In this document: piece by piece, positions 18,120 through 26,893 of the stretch
Numbering within the stretch: position 1 is the stretch's first letter
Layout: each line of letters starts with the position of its first letter
Assembly (NCBI RefSeq): GCF_023243045.1
Contig: NZ_JALKFX010000005.1
Location: 57,744 to 121,743 of the forward strand
Length of the DNA: 64,000 bases
Source of the DNA: Frankia sp. AgB32
GTDB lineage: Bacteria; Actinomycetota; Actinomycetes; Frankiales; Frankiaceae
Direction: 5' to 3'
Program-made: the position numbers and the translations under genes
The notes under the pieces: model-generated
What the model was told of the DNA's origin: nothing
The model's database searches: none
Seen by the model: only the letters and a program-made list of their open reading frames with translations

Positions 18120-18589
18120 GTCAGCCGGCCAGGCAGGTGCCCGGTCGGGAGTGCTGACGGTGGCACGGCGGCGAGCACGGCGCGGTCCTCGTCGTCGGTG
18201 CCGGCGAGTGCGCCGCGGCGCACCAGGTCGGCGAACCCGGCGTCGGGGCACATGAGGGTCAGCGCGTACATCCGGCCCGTGCCGGTGTTGCGGATGTGGT
18301 GCAGCGAGGTCGGCGGCAGGACCAGCGTGGCGCCGGCGGCGACGGGAACCTCGGTGTCGTCGCAGACCGCGAGGCCCTGTCCGCGCAGGAACACGAACAG
18401 CTCGGTCGAGGCGGGATGGCTGTTCGGCGGCTGCGCGCCCCCGGCGTCCCAGGCTTCCAGCAGCACGGTTACCGGCGACGTCTCCGGGCCGACGAGCACC
18501 CCGAGGCGCACGCTGTCGCCGGCGGTGATGTGGCGCATCTCCAGCGCGTCCGGACCGATCACGGTCGGCGTTGTCGGCATCGGTGTCAC
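18116..18589 (-). CDS. Single-domain cupin protein
   Basis: A 157-residue cupin. Conserved parts are PPNSHPASTELFVFLRGQGL (metal-binding His and Glu of cupin motif 1) and VAAGATLVLPPTSLHHIRNTG (motif 2 with its His). Such proteins serve as small dioxygenases, isomerases or ligand-binding proteins. Its GTG start overlaps the cysteine hydrolase stop and its TGA overlaps the MBL start, so it is an integral member of the four-gene coupled set. The exact role is unknown. Confidence 0.82.
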   Translation of the reverse strand: MTPMPTTPTVIGPDALEMRHITAGDSVRLGVLVGPETSPVTVLLEAWDAGGAQPPNSHPASTELFVFLRGQGLAVCDDTEVPVAAGATLVLPPTSLHHIRNTGTGRMYALTLMCPDAGFADLVRRGALAGTDDEDRAVLAAVPPSALPTGHLPGRLT

Positions 18590-19389
18590 CGCCGCCCGCC
18601 GGGCGCGCCGGCCAGCCCGGCGTCGGTCGCGGGCAGCGCGTCGATGAACGCGCCGGACCGGGCGACGAAGCCGAAGCACTGGGCGACGTTGTAGACGGTC
18701 GCGTCGTGGCAGAACGCCGGCGACGTCGTCGCCGAGCAGTCCTCCAGCAGGATCACGTCGTAGCCGAGGCAGGCGGCGTCGGTCAGCGTCGCGAGCACGC
18801 ACTGGTCGGAGTTCACCCCGGCGAACAGCAGTGTCGTCACGGCGAGGTTGCGCAGGACGGCGTCGAGCGGGGTGTCGAAGAAGCCGCTCATCCGGTACTT
18901 GTCGACGTGCACGTCGCCGGCGGGCGGGGCGAGCTCGTCGACGATCGCCGCCGACCAGCTCCCGGCCTGCAACGTCGGGCTGCCACCGGGCCGGGCCGGC
19001 ACGCCGAGGCCGCCGCCGGAGCCGTCGGGGTCGTAGACGTGGCGCACGCCGGGCGGCACGTTCGCGAGGTCCGGCCGGTTACCCCAGTTCAGCCAGACGA
19101 CCGGCACGCCCGCCGCGCGCAGCGCCGGCAGGACGCCGCGCAGCGCCTCGATCGGCCTGCGGGCCGGCGCTATGTCGACGCCGATGGCGGCGAGCCAGCC
19201 GTCGGGATGGCAGAAGTCGTTCTGCATGTCGACGACGACGATCGCGGTGCGGGCAAGGTCCAGCGTGATCCGCTGCGGATGGGCATCGACGGACAGTGAC
19301 AACGACGCGACGGGTCCGCGCCGCAGGTCCACGTGATCGGGCGATACCCCCCACGAGTTACGAGGCGCCCCCAGCCGGATGTCGACCAC
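18586..19389 (-). CDS. Isochorismatase-like cysteine hydrolase
   Basis: A 267-residue amidohydrolase of the isochorismatase/nicotinamidase fold. The catalytic triad is visible: D54 (IVVVDMQNDFC), K164 (VDKYRMSGFFDTPL) and C197 (GVNSDQCVLAT). Members include RutB (peroxyureidoacrylate), biuret hydrolase and N-carbamoylsarcosine amidase. It is the first gene of the minus-strand amide operon and starts 110 bp from the divergent acetamidase gene. The residues around the Cys resemble the biuret/carbamoyl hydrolase group in general layout, but specificity cannot be assigned. Confidence 0.88.
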   Translation of the reverse strand: MVDIRLGAPRNSWGVSPDHVDLRRGPVASLSLSVDAHPQRITLDLARTAIVVVDMQNDFCHPDGWLAAIGVDIAPARRPIEALRGVLPALRAAGVPVVWLNWGNRPDLANVPPGVRHVYDPDGSGGGLGVPARPGGSPTLQAGSWSAAIVDELAPPAGDVHVDKYRMSGFFDTPLDAVLRNLAVTTLLFAGVNSDQCVLATLTDAACLGYDVILLEDCSATTSPAFCHDATVYNVAQCFGFVARSGAFIDALPATDAGLAGAPGGRR

Positions 19390-19499
19390 ACGAACATCCT
19401 GCGTGGCGACCTTTTCGGCGGTATTTCCGCCCCGTTGCGCCGGCGTCGCACGCGCCGGGTCCGCCGCGGTCGCGCCGGTAACGCCGCCGACATGGGCCT

Positions 19500-20660
19500 A
19501 TGGCAGCGTCACCGGCCGTGAATGTGCTGCACAGCGGAGTCGCGATCCCCACCGCCTCGCCGTACCTGCCGGCCCGGTCGGACGAGGTCGCCTGGGGTCT
19601 GCTGCCGAACGCGTCGAGCCGGCCGATCCTGACCGTGCCGTCCGGCCAGGCCGTGCTGATCGACACGATCAGTCACGAGGGTCTGCTCGCCGACCAGGGC
19701 AGCGGCCCGGCGGCGTTCTTCGGCGCCGCCGGCATAGGCGCGGGCGATCTGCTCGACGACGTGCTCGCCCTGGCCGCCTCCGGCCGGCGCCACACGCCGG
19801 ACGTCGCCGGCCCGCATGTCGTCACCGGACCGGTCGCGGTCAGCGGCGCCCGCCCCGGCGACGTGCTGGAGGTCGAGGTCCTGGAGCTGACGCGGCGCGC
19901 CCCCTACGGCGTGATCAGCAACCGGCACGGCCGCGGTGCCCTGCCCGGGGAGATGCCGATCGCCCCGCCCGGCCTGCCCGCCGGCGCTGCCGTGCCGCCG
20001 GTGTGCCTGGTCGCGCACACCCGCGGCGAGACCGGCGTCCTGCCCGTCGGCGACGGTCGGGAGATCACCTTCCCGCTGCGCCCGTTCCTCGGCATCATGG
20101 GCGTCGCGTCGGCGACGGACGCGCCGGTGCACTCGGTGCCGCCCGGCCCGCACGGCGGCAACCTCGACATCCGCCATCTCGGCGTCAGCGCCCGCCTGTA
20201 CCTGCCCGTGCAGGTCCCGGACGCGCTCTTCTACACCGGCGACCCGCACTTCGCCCAGGGCGACGGCGAGGTCGCCCTGACCGCCTTCGAGGCGCCGCTG
20301 CGCGCCCTGGTCCGACTGACGGTGCATTCCGATGACTCGGTCCGCCGCCTGGCCCGCACGCTGAGCGCCCCCTGGGCCGGCACCGCCGACCTGCACATCG
20401 TCGCCGGCCTCGACCCGGACCTCGGCGCCGCGATGCGCGCCGCCACCCGCAACGCGATCGCCTTCCTCGGCGAGCGCTACGCCCTGCCCCCCGAGGTGGC
20501 CCTGGCCTACCTCAGCGCCGCCGGCGACTTCGCCGTCAGCCAGGTCGTCGACCAGGTCGTCGGCGTCCACTGCTGCATCCGCCGCGCCGACCTACGCGGA
20601 CTGATACCCCCCGGCGGACGGCCAGAACCGAAAGAAACCGCGGGGGATCGGCCGACGTGA
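19500..20660 (+). CDS. Acetamidase/formamidase family protein
   Basis: A 386-residue FmdA/AmdA family amidase. Visible family landmarks are FLGIMGVA (about 198-205), VPPGPHGGNLDIRHLG and TGDPHFAQGDGEVALTAFE, the metal-site segments of this fold. It is transcribed divergently from the amide operon, sharing a 110-bp promoter region, which implies co-regulation, probably by the XRE-cupin protein. ATG 19500 is used; an ATG at 19492 is out of frame. The family hydrolyses formamide, acetamide or larger amides. Confidence 0.87.
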   Translation: MAASPAVNVLHSGVAIPTASPYLPARSDEVAWGLLPNASSRPILTVPSGQAVLIDTISHEGLLADQGSGPAAFFGAAGIGAGDLLDDVLALAASGRRHTPDVAGPHVVTGPVAVSGARPGDVLEVEVLELTRRAPYGVISNRHGRGALPGEMPIAPPGLPAGAAVPPVCLVAHTRGETGVLPVGDGREITFPLRPFLGIMGVASATDAPVHSVPPGPHGGNLDIRHLGVSARLYLPVQVPDALFYTGDPHFAQGDGEVALTAFEAPLRALVRLTVHSDDSVRRLARTLSAPWAGTADLHIVAGLDPDLGAAMRAATRNAIAFLGERYALPPEVALAYLSAAGDFAVSQVVDQVVGVHCCIRRADLRGLIPPGGRPEPKETAGDRPT

Positions 20661-21126
20661 CGCCGCTCGTGGTGAGCGCGACCAGGTAGCCGAACACCAT
20701 CTCAGATCCCGTCGGCGAGCAAGCACCGCCACCATTGCCGGCTGTCCAGCCGGGAGGCAGGTCCAGACGTTCCGGTCTCCAGTCGGGATGCTTGGCCCTT
20801 AGCCCGACGCTTCGCGCTTCCTCAACCTCGCTGGACCTGCCGTGCGGGGACATGGTGAACCCTTCGCGGGGTCTGGAGGGTGCACATCGACTGGGTGCAG
20901 CGTAAGGATCTCTTACACCCATCCAGGTCTTTCCGGTGGTCTTCGTCGACTGACCCTGACACTTTCCCAACACGCACAGCAGAGGCCGTGGAGAGTGCGT
21001 GCAGACCGCTCGCTGACCTTGGTATTTGCCAAGAGTTGATGGTGGAACGACCCGTAGCTTTCCGGTGTACTTGTGATGGGCGCTCCGGGCCCCCTCGCAA
21101 CCAACTACCGGGGCTCCCACTTATCG

Positions 21127-21167
21127 GCCCCTGGCGCGCTTCTGCCCGAGGCGGGCGCGCCAGGGGC
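21127..21167. terminator. Perfect 13-bp hairpin (possible terminator)
   Basis: GCCCCTGGCGCGC (21127-21139) and GCGCGCCAGGGGC (21155-21167) are exact complements with a 15-base loop. The stem is stable enough to terminate transcription, but no T-run follows on either strand and no called gene ends next to it. Confidence 0.5.
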
Positions 21168-21222
21168 TCCCGGTCGCAGCAGAGAGGCCCACCCATGGCC
21201 GTGGTGTCCTATGAGCGTTGGT

Positions 21223-21263
21223 CCGGTGACCTGGTTCGACCACTATCGACATCAGGTCACCGG
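21223..21263. repeat. 11-bp inverted repeat with 19-base loop
   Basis: CCGGTGACCTG (21223-21233) pairs with CAGGTCACCGG (21253-21263). It lies in the non-coding stretch upstream of the ClgR-like gene and 60 bp from another hairpin, so the pair may mark an old structured RNA or attachment region. Confidence 0.5.
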
Positions 21264-21604
21264 TCCACCTCTCATGAAATCAATTTGAGATCATCTCCAG
21301 CCGCAACGTCCGCATGTGACGAAGTATCTGAGATCAACTCGCGGTGAGTGAACCCCGCGGCGAGGACGTCGGAGGGCGAACGTTCCGAAGAATGATGCAA
21401 GCGGCACCGCGTCCTCAGCAGAGGCGCTCCCGCTCGGGTCCGGCGGGGCGGCTGGGAGGTTGACGCTCGCCGCGGGGCGCCAGCGGATAGCCTGAGAGGC
21501 CAGAGTTGCGCTGCGGAACTCGGCGGGTGGAGCGGGTGCGGTGATCGCGCCGGGTCCGTCGCTGGTCGTGGCGGCTCCCGGCACGAGCGGCGGAGGGCGA
21601 TCCG

Positions 21605-22381
21605 GTGGTGATGGCGGGGCGGCAGGCCGAGGTTCCGTTGCTGCGCCGGCTGGTCGGGGAGGCGCTGCGGCGGCGCCGGCTGGCCCAGGGGCGCACCCTG
21701 CGTGATGTCGCGGATGCCGCGCGGGTGTCGATGCCGTATCTGTCCGAGGTCGAGCGGGGTCTGAAAGAGGCGTCGTCGGAGGTGCTCGCGGCGATCTGCC
21801 GGGCGCTGCACGTGCGCCTCGCGGACCTGCTCGACGAGGTTCGCCTCGAACTCGCCCGGGTCGAACCGCAGCCCGCCGCGCCGCTGCGTGTGGCGGCCGC
21901 GGCGCACGCGATCGCCGGCGAACCGGGCGATGCCCACGTGGTGGTTTCGGCGGTGACCGCGCGGGTCACGCCGACGGCCCGCATCGGTTTCACCGCCTGG
22001 GTCGGCCCCGTAACCAGTGAGGACGGAGCCGCTTCGACCGCGCCGGTGGCCGGGTCCGCGGCGCCGTTCGTCTCCCTGACCAGCGCCGTCGGCGCGGTCG
22101 ACGCCGGCGGGCGGGGCGGGATGTGGGTGCGGCTGTCCGGTCCCGCGGACGCGACCGCGCCGATCGACGCGGCGGGTGTCTCGCCGAACCTCGGATCGTC
22201 GGCCCACTTCGTGGGGGCGCTCGGAACCGGGCGCATCGTCGTCCCGGCCGGCACTCGGGCCGCGTCGCGCCTGGCGCCTCGACGATCCGTGCGGCGTGCG
22301 TCGCTCCCAGCGGGCCGGCGTGGTGCGTCCGCGCCGCGCTGCCTGGCCCGAGGAAGGCTCGACGCCAGCGTCGCCGCCTGA
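21605..22381 (+). CDS. ClgR/PopR-like helix-turn-helix regulator
   Basis: A 258-residue protein whose first 85 residues closely follow ClgR, the actinobacterial activator of Clp protease genes: [40 protein letters not shown], and [19 protein letters not shown]. The remaining 170 residues are Ala/Val/Gly-rich without a known domain and are longer than in ClgR (about 110 residues total). GTG 21605 has GGAGG 8 bases upstream. A clpP pair lies at 30.3-31.6 kb, but no ClgR-type box was found in front of it. The tail could be partly mis-framed. Confidence 0.72.
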   Translation: MVMAGRQAEVPLLRRLVGEALRRRRLAQGRTLRDVADAARVSMPYLSEVERGLKEASSEVLAAICRALHVRLADLLDEVRLELARVEPQPAAPLRVAAAAHAIAGEPGDAHVVVSAVTARVTPTARIGFTAWVGPVTSEDGAASTAPVAGSAAPFVSLTSAVGAVDAGGRGGMWVRLSGPADATAPIDAAGVSPNLGSSAHFVGALGTGRIVVPAGTRAASRLAPRRSVRRASLPAGRRGASAPRCLARGRLDASVAA

Positions 22382-22387
22382 GCGAAC

Positions 22388-22969
22388 TCAGCCGGCCAGG
22401 GCGGCGGTGATCAGGGTGTCGGCGGCGGCGCGGGAGTCCGCGGCGATGGTGGGATCGCGGTCCAGCCGGGCGGAGAGGTTCGCGCCGTCGTAGAGCAGGT
22501 GCAGGCGGCGGCCCAGGGTCTGCGGGTCGGGGGCGCCGACGGCGGTGGCGAGGTCGACGAACATCGCCCGGGTCCAGGCGCGGAACGCCCTCGCCGCCTC
22601 GGTGATCGTGCCGCCGGGTGTCGCCTCGGCGGTGGCGGCGACGAACGCGCACCCCCGGTAGCCGGGCTCGGCGAACATCGCGCCCTGCGCGTCGAACACG
22701 GCGAGGATCTTCTCCCGCGGGTCGTCGGCCCGCGCGACCCGCGCGGTGATCCGCTCGGTCACCCCGTCGCGGCGGCGCTGCAGGTAGGCCTGGATCAGCG
22801 CGTCCTTGCTGCCGAAGGTCTTGTAGAGGGACGCCTTCGCGACGCCGGCCTCGTCGAGGATGCGGTCGATGCCGACAGTGTGGACGCCCTCGGCATAGAA
22901 CAGCCGGCTCGCCGTGTCAAGCAGACGCTCGCGGGCGCCGCCTCGGGTGTCCTTCGCGGCCACGGGCAT
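22388..22969 (-). CDS. TetR-family repressor
   Basis: A 193-residue regulator with an N-terminal TetR helix-turn-helix (ERLLDTASRLFYAEGVHTVG, IDRILDEAGVAKASLYKTFG, SKDALIQAYL) and a helical ligand-binding domain. It is divergent from an MFS exporter 188 bp away, and the gap holds three related palindromes. This is the standard arrangement of a TetR repressor controlling its own gene and a drug exporter. It converges on the ClgR-like gene with only 6 bp between stops. Confidence 0.92.
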   Translation of the reverse strand: MPVAAKDTRGGARERLLDTASRLFYAEGVHTVGIDRILDEAGVAKASLYKTFGSKDALIQAYLQRRRDGVTERITARVARADDPREKILAVFDAQGAMFAEPGYRGCAFVAATAEATPGGTITEAARAFRAWTRAMFVDLATAVGAPDPQTLGRRLHLLYDGANLSARLDRDPTIAADSRAAADTLITAALAG

Positions 22970-22997
22970 GACCGGTTCCTCGCTCTCACTGCCTGGT

Positions 22998-23011
22998 AGA
23001 CAACTCTGTTC
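22998..23011. promoter_or_regulatory. Imperfect TetR operator candidate
   Basis: AGACAACTCTGTTC resembles the two better sites at 23080 and 23104 (AGACA....TGT.T). It lies about 30 bp upstream of the TetR start codon, a position suited to autoregulation. Confidence 0.4.
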
Positions 23012-23079
23012 ACTCTACGACGCCGCTACCACTATGACCGGTCCCACCTGCGGCGGACGACTGATTCACGACACCCGTT

Positions 23080-23117
23080 AGACAAGTTTGTCTCCTCGAT
23101 GATAGACAGACTTGTCT
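23080..23117. promoter_or_regulatory. Tandem TetR operators
   Basis: Two near-palindromes, AGACAAGTTTGTCT (23080-23093) and AGACAGACTTGTCT (23104-23117), are spaced 24 bp centre to centre between the divergent TetR and MFS genes. The TTGTCT/AGACAA arms match those commonly bound by AcrR-like TetR repressors. They lie 41-78 bp upstream of the MFS start. Confidence 0.72.
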
Positions 23118-23157
23118 GTTCACCACATCCGGTGGCCGTCGATCGAGGAGTGCCCCC

Positions 23158-24411
23158 GTGACAACCCTGTTGACCAGCGTCGCGTCCAGCCGACAAGCCC
23201 CGGTACTGACGCCCGGACAGGCGCCGAGCGCACGGGCGGCCGCGGCTGGCGAGATCCGCCGCCTCGCCCTGTACGGCTCGGTCGTCGTGTCCTTCCTCGC
23301 CGCCTCCGCCGCGCCGACGCCGCTCTACCAGCACTACAACGCCGTCTGGCACGGCACCGCGCTCACCACGACGACCGCCTTCGCCAGCTACGCCGGCGCC
23401 GTGCTCATCGGCCTGCTCGTGCTCGGCGAGCTCTCCAACCACGTCGGTCGCCGGCCCGTCCTGCTCGCCGCCATCGCCGCGCAGGCCGTCTCCGTCACCC
23501 TGCTCGCCACCGCCGGCTCGTTCACCCCGCTGTTCGCCGCCCGGATCATCCAGGGGATCGCCACCGGCGCCGCGCTCGGGACGCTGGGCGCCTCCATGAT
23601 CGATGTCCACCGGGTCGGCGGGACGATCCTCAACGTGGCCGCGCCAGGAGTCGGCACCGGAACCGGCGCCCTGGTCGCGGGCCTGCTCGTCGGCTATCTG
23701 CCGTGGCCGACCCACCTGGTCTACCTCGTGCTGCTCGTGGTCATCGTGGCGCAGGGATTTGGAATCGCCCGGCAGCCCGAGACGGCGCCCCGCTCCCCTG
23801 GACTGCTCGCCTCGTTGCGGCCGCAGATCGCCGTGCCCGCGGCGGCCCGCGCCCCGTTCCTGGCCGCCGCTCCCGTGATCTTCGCGTCCTGGGCACTGCC
23901 CGGCTTCTACGCCTCCCTCGGACCGGCCCTGACCCGCGAGCTGGCGCACAGCCAGTCGGTGGCGCTCGGTGGCGTGGCCCTGTTCCTCGTCGCCGGCATG
24001 GCGTCGCTGGCGTCGGTCGTGTTCCGCAACCTCGCCACCGACAGGATCATGGTGTTCGGCATCGCCATGCTGGCCGCCGGCGCCGTCGGCGCGGCCGGCG
24101 CGATCACCGCCGGATCCGTCACGGGCTATCTGGTCGCGACAGCCGTCGCCGGCGTCGGCTTCGGCTCCAGCCTGCAGGGCGGCGTTCGCACCGTGACGCC
24201 CCTCGCGTCACCCGAGCAGCGCCCGGGTCTGCTCTCGGCCGTGTTCGTGGTCTCCTACGCCGGCCTGGGCATTCCCGCCGTGATCGCGGGGTTCCTGGTC
24301 AGCCGTGGCCACGATCTGCGTCATGTCGCGGTCGGCTACCTCCTCGCGCTGCTCCTGCTGGCCGGCGCAGCAGCGGTGAGCCTCGCTCGCACAGCCTCCC
24401 GCCGCGGCTGA
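23158..24411 (+). CDS. MFS exporter under TetR control
   Basis: A 417-residue membrane protein with about twelve helices. The first cytoplasmic loop contains GELSNHVGRRPVLLAA, the MFS motif A (G-x3-D/N-x2-GRR). GTG 23158 has GAGGAG 8 bases upstream. The N-terminal 30 residues are hydrophilic. Divergent from TetR with two strong operators between them, it is probably an inducible exporter of a toxic compound or drug. No specificity motif is seen. Confidence 0.9.
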   Translation: MTTLLTSVASSRQAPVLTPGQAPSARAAAAGEIRRLALYGSVVVSFLAASAAPTPLYQHYNAVWHGTALTTTTAFASYAGAVLIGLLVLGELSNHVGRRPVLLAAIAAQAVSVTLLATAGSFTPLFAARIIQGIATGAALGTLGASMIDVHRVGGTILNVAAPGVGTGTGALVAGLLVGYLPWPTHLVYLVLLVVIVAQGFGIARQPETAPRSPGLLASLRPQIAVPAAARAPFLAAAPVIFASWALPGFYASLGPALTRELAHSQSVALGGVALFLVAGMASLASVVFRNLATDRIMVFGIAMLAAGAVGAAGAITAGSVTGYLVATAVAGVGFGSSLQGGVRTVTPLASPEQRPGLLSAVFVVSYAGLGIPAVIAGFLVSRGHDLRHVAVGYLLALLLLAGAAAVSLARTASRRG

Positions 24412-24737
24412 CCCTCGCGACGGGGCCGGCGCCCAGGCCGGCGGACGTTGGCGCCAGGCGTCAGTGTCAGCCGGCGCGACCGTCAGCCGGTCTCCGCACG
24501 GCCCGCGCGGTCACCGGCGGACGTACCAGCCACCCGTCCGCAACGCGGTGAATCCGGCATTGCGCGGCGAGGCGGCGCTGTTCGGCAGGGCCGACCGCAC
24601 ACCGTCCGATTCACCGGAAAAACAATTCCTCGGGCGCCGTTTTCTCGACCGCTCGACGGTAAGCGCCCGGTGCCACGGAAATACGCTCCGCGACTGGTAA
24701 CGTGCCGGCGGCAGCCACCCGAGGAGGGCGTACGGAC
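24412..24737. other. Intergenic region, nothing called
   Basis: This 326-bp region follows the MFS exporter. Just after its stop a GCCGGC-GCCCAG-GCCGGC pair could fold into a weak terminator. The rest shows no coding frame or clear regulatory motif apart from an AT-richer patch (GGAAAAACAATTCC near 24617) that may belong to the hydrolase promoter. Confidence 0.45.
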
Positions 24738-25640
24738 ATGGCGGAGCAGATGGCGCGGAATGTCGGCCCGGCGGGCATTGATGTGGCCTATGAGCGGATC
24801 GGTCATCCGCTCGATCCGGCGGTTGTGCTGATAATGGGCGGCGGCGCGCAGCTCGTCGGCTGGCACGACGCGTTCTGCGCCGAGCTCGCCGGCCGCGGCC
24901 TGCAGCTCATCCGGTTCGACAACCGCGACGCCGGGCACTCGACCCATCTGGGCGAGCTGCCCATGCCGGATCTGGCCGCCCCCGGCGCCCAGGAGATCGA
25001 TTTCGTGCCGTACACGCTGTCGGACCTCGCCGCCGACACCGTCGGGCTGCTCGACGCGCTCGGGTTCGCCGAGGCGCACCTCGTCGGCGCGTCCCTCGGC
25101 GCGCTGGTCGCGCAGACGGCGGCGATCGAGCATCCCGCCCGGGTCCGCTCGCTGACCTCGATGATGGCCACGACCGGTGATCCCACGGTGGGTCAGCCTG
25201 ATCCGCGGGTCGTCGGCGGCCTGGGCACCCCGCCCATGGACCGCGCCGGCTACGTCGACTGGCAGGTCCGCGCCATGCGGGCGGTCGGCTCGCCCGGTTT
25301 CCCGCTCGACGAGGGGGACGTCGCCGAGCGTGCCGCCCGCACCTTCGACCGTGGCTACGACCTGGCCGGCGCTGTTCGCCAGTCGATCGCCGTGCTCGCC
25401 TCCGGGGACCGTACGGCCCGGCTGCGCGAGCTGCGGGTGCCGACGCTGGTGATCCATGGCGCCGCCGATCCGATGTGCGACGTCAGCGGTGGGCGAGCCA
25501 CCGCGGCCGCCATCCCCGGCGCCGAGCTCGCGGTCTTCGAGGGGATGGGCCACAGCCTGCCCCGCTCGCTGTGGCCGGCGTTCGCGGACCGGATCGCCGG
25601 CCTCGTCCACCGTGCCGCGGCCGGCGTACCCACCCGCTGA
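24738..25640 (+). CDS. Alpha/beta-fold hydrolase
   Basis: A 300-residue hydrolase. The nucleophile elbow is GASLGA with S119. An acid is likely in HGAADPMCD and the base His in EGMGHSLP. LIMGGGAQLVGWHDAFCAEL and RFDNRDAGHST fit the RdmC/aclacinomycin methylesterase-like group of actinobacterial esterases. ATG 24738 is preferred over an in-frame upstream ATG (24702) because GAGGAGGG lies 9 bases before it. It appears monocistronic. Confidence 0.88.
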   Translation: MAEQMARNVGPAGIDVAYERIGHPLDPAVVLIMGGGAQLVGWHDAFCAELAGRGLQLIRFDNRDAGHSTHLGELPMPDLAAPGAQEIDFVPYTLSDLAADTVGLLDALGFAEAHLVGASLGALVAQTAAIEHPARVRSLTSMMATTGDPTVGQPDPRVVGGLGTPPMDRAGYVDWQVRAMRAVGSPGFPLDEGDVAERAARTFDRGYDLAGAVRQSIAVLASGDRTARLRELRVPTLVIHGAADPMCDVSGGRATAAAIPGAELAVFEGMGHSLPRSLWPAFADRIAGLVHRAAAGVPTR

Positions 25641-25924
25641 CGCGGCATTCGGCCGGCGGTCACGCGAACGGTCCGGCCGGTATTTCACCCGGCGTCGGTC
25701 AACATTTCTGCTGGTCAGCCGGTCGAATCGCATTGTCGGCCCGATCGTCGGCCGGCAAACCCGCGGAACCGGTGGATGATCGCGGCCCGTCTGGATAATG
25801 TGAGTGGCGCCGGCCAGCGATTCCCGCCGGAATCCGCCGGTGCGGATTCCCGGGTCTTGCGGCGAGACATCCGCCGCGCCTGTCCGTGCGCTGTCGTGGG
25901 CATCGGATCGTCGATCGGCGGAAC

Positions 25925-26851
25925 ATGGACGGATTACGTGTGGTGCCCTGGAAACGCTACGGGCATGACCGGCTCTATGTGAACCTGCCCGACGGTCGCA
26001 CCGCCGCCTGCCTCGACCGCCGCAGCGGCCACCTCTCGCTGGTCGGCGACGTCGACGAGCAGGCCATCCGCGCCGCTCTTGCCCCGCACCTGACGGCGAC
26101 CTCGCCCTCGACCACGGCGAACAGCACGGTCCCGGCGAACAGCACGGTCCCGGCCAGCCTCACAGACCCCATCAGCGCGACAGCCCCGGCCGAGGTCGCC
26201 ACGGCGCGGAAGGCGCGGGTGGGCGGTCCGTCGGCGGCGGGGGATCTCGCGGCCAATCCGCCCGGCGCGGCAATCCAGGCGAAGCTCGCCGAGTTACGGC
26301 CGGGACGGTGGCGTGCACTGCTCGACCGGCTGCGGCGCCGCGACGCGCCGGAGACGGCCAGCTGGCGCACGGGCCTCGCCGGTGAGCGCATGACCGCCGC
26401 CGCGCTTGACACCCTGACCGACGGCGGCTGGCGGGTGCTGCACTCGATCCCGCTCGCGAGGAAGGTCGACATCGACCATCTGCTGGTCGGCCCGGGTGGC
26501 GTGTTCACGGTGAACACGAAGTACCACCGCGGCAGCCGGATCTGGGTCGGCGACCATGCGGTATCGGTCAGCGGCCGGTCGTACCCGTACACCCGCAGGT
26601 CCCGCGCGGAGGCGGAACGCGCCTCGACGGCGCTGAGCCGGGCCTGCGGGTTCCCCGTGGCGGCCGCCGGGGTGCTCGCCTTCGTCGAGGCCGACACCCT
26701 CACCGTGGTCCCGACCCTGCGCGACGTCTACGCCACCCATCACGACCTGCTCGGCGACGTCTTCGCCCCCGCTACCGGCATCTGGACGCCGGCGGAGGTC
26801 GAGACCATCTACTCCTGTGCCCGCGACCCCGACACCTGGCTCGACGTCTGA
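25925..26851 (+). CDS. NERD (nuclease-related) domain protein
   Basis: A 308-residue protein. The C-terminal domain (about 155-260) carries the NERD pattern: GLAGERMTAAALD, VDIDHLLVGPGGVFTVNTKY and GRSYPYTRRSRAEAE; the D and K pattern resembles restriction-like nuclease folds. The N-terminal part is a small basic segment then an Ala/Thr-rich linker containing an 18-bp direct duplication (26118-26153). NERD proteins are proposed to act on nucleic acid, but biochemical evidence is sparse. Convergent with the acyl-CoA ligase gene. Confidence 0.8.
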   Translation: MDGLRVVPWKRYGHDRLYVNLPDGRTAACLDRRSGHLSLVGDVDEQAIRAALAPHLTATSPSTTANSTVPANSTVPASLTDPISATAPAEVATARKARVGGPSAAGDLAANPPGAAIQAKLAELRPGRWRALLDRLRRRDAPETASWRTGLAGERMTAAALDTLTDGGWRVLHSIPLARKVDIDHLLVGPGGVFTVNTKYHRGSRIWVGDHAVSVSGRSYPYTRRSRAEAERASTALSRACGFPVAAAGVLAFVEADTLTVVPTLRDVYATHHDLLGDVFAPATGIWTPAEVETIYSCARDPDTWLDV

Positions 26852-26893
26852 GGGCACCGGCCGCCGGCGTCGAACCAGAGGCCGGCGAGAAGG

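Larger units (their letters stand above)
20661..21604. other. Long low-coding region with hairpins
   Basis: This 944-bp stretch has lower GC and poorer codon structure than its surroundings. Two long inverted repeats (separate entries) lie near 21.1-21.3 kb. The sequence TTGGsAAAknykYMrGGTCAG occurs twice on the minus strand (about 20960-20985 and 21005-21030), and CACCGGAAAG also twice. Small open frames on both strands have unusual composition and no recognised homology, so none is called. It may be a degraded gene or integration remnant. Confidence 0.5.

Noticed and set aside
23032..23949. Long minus-strand frame across the MFS gene
   Set aside because: It is antisense to a well-supported MFS gene, Gly/Arg-rich, and typical of shadow frames in GC-rich DNA.
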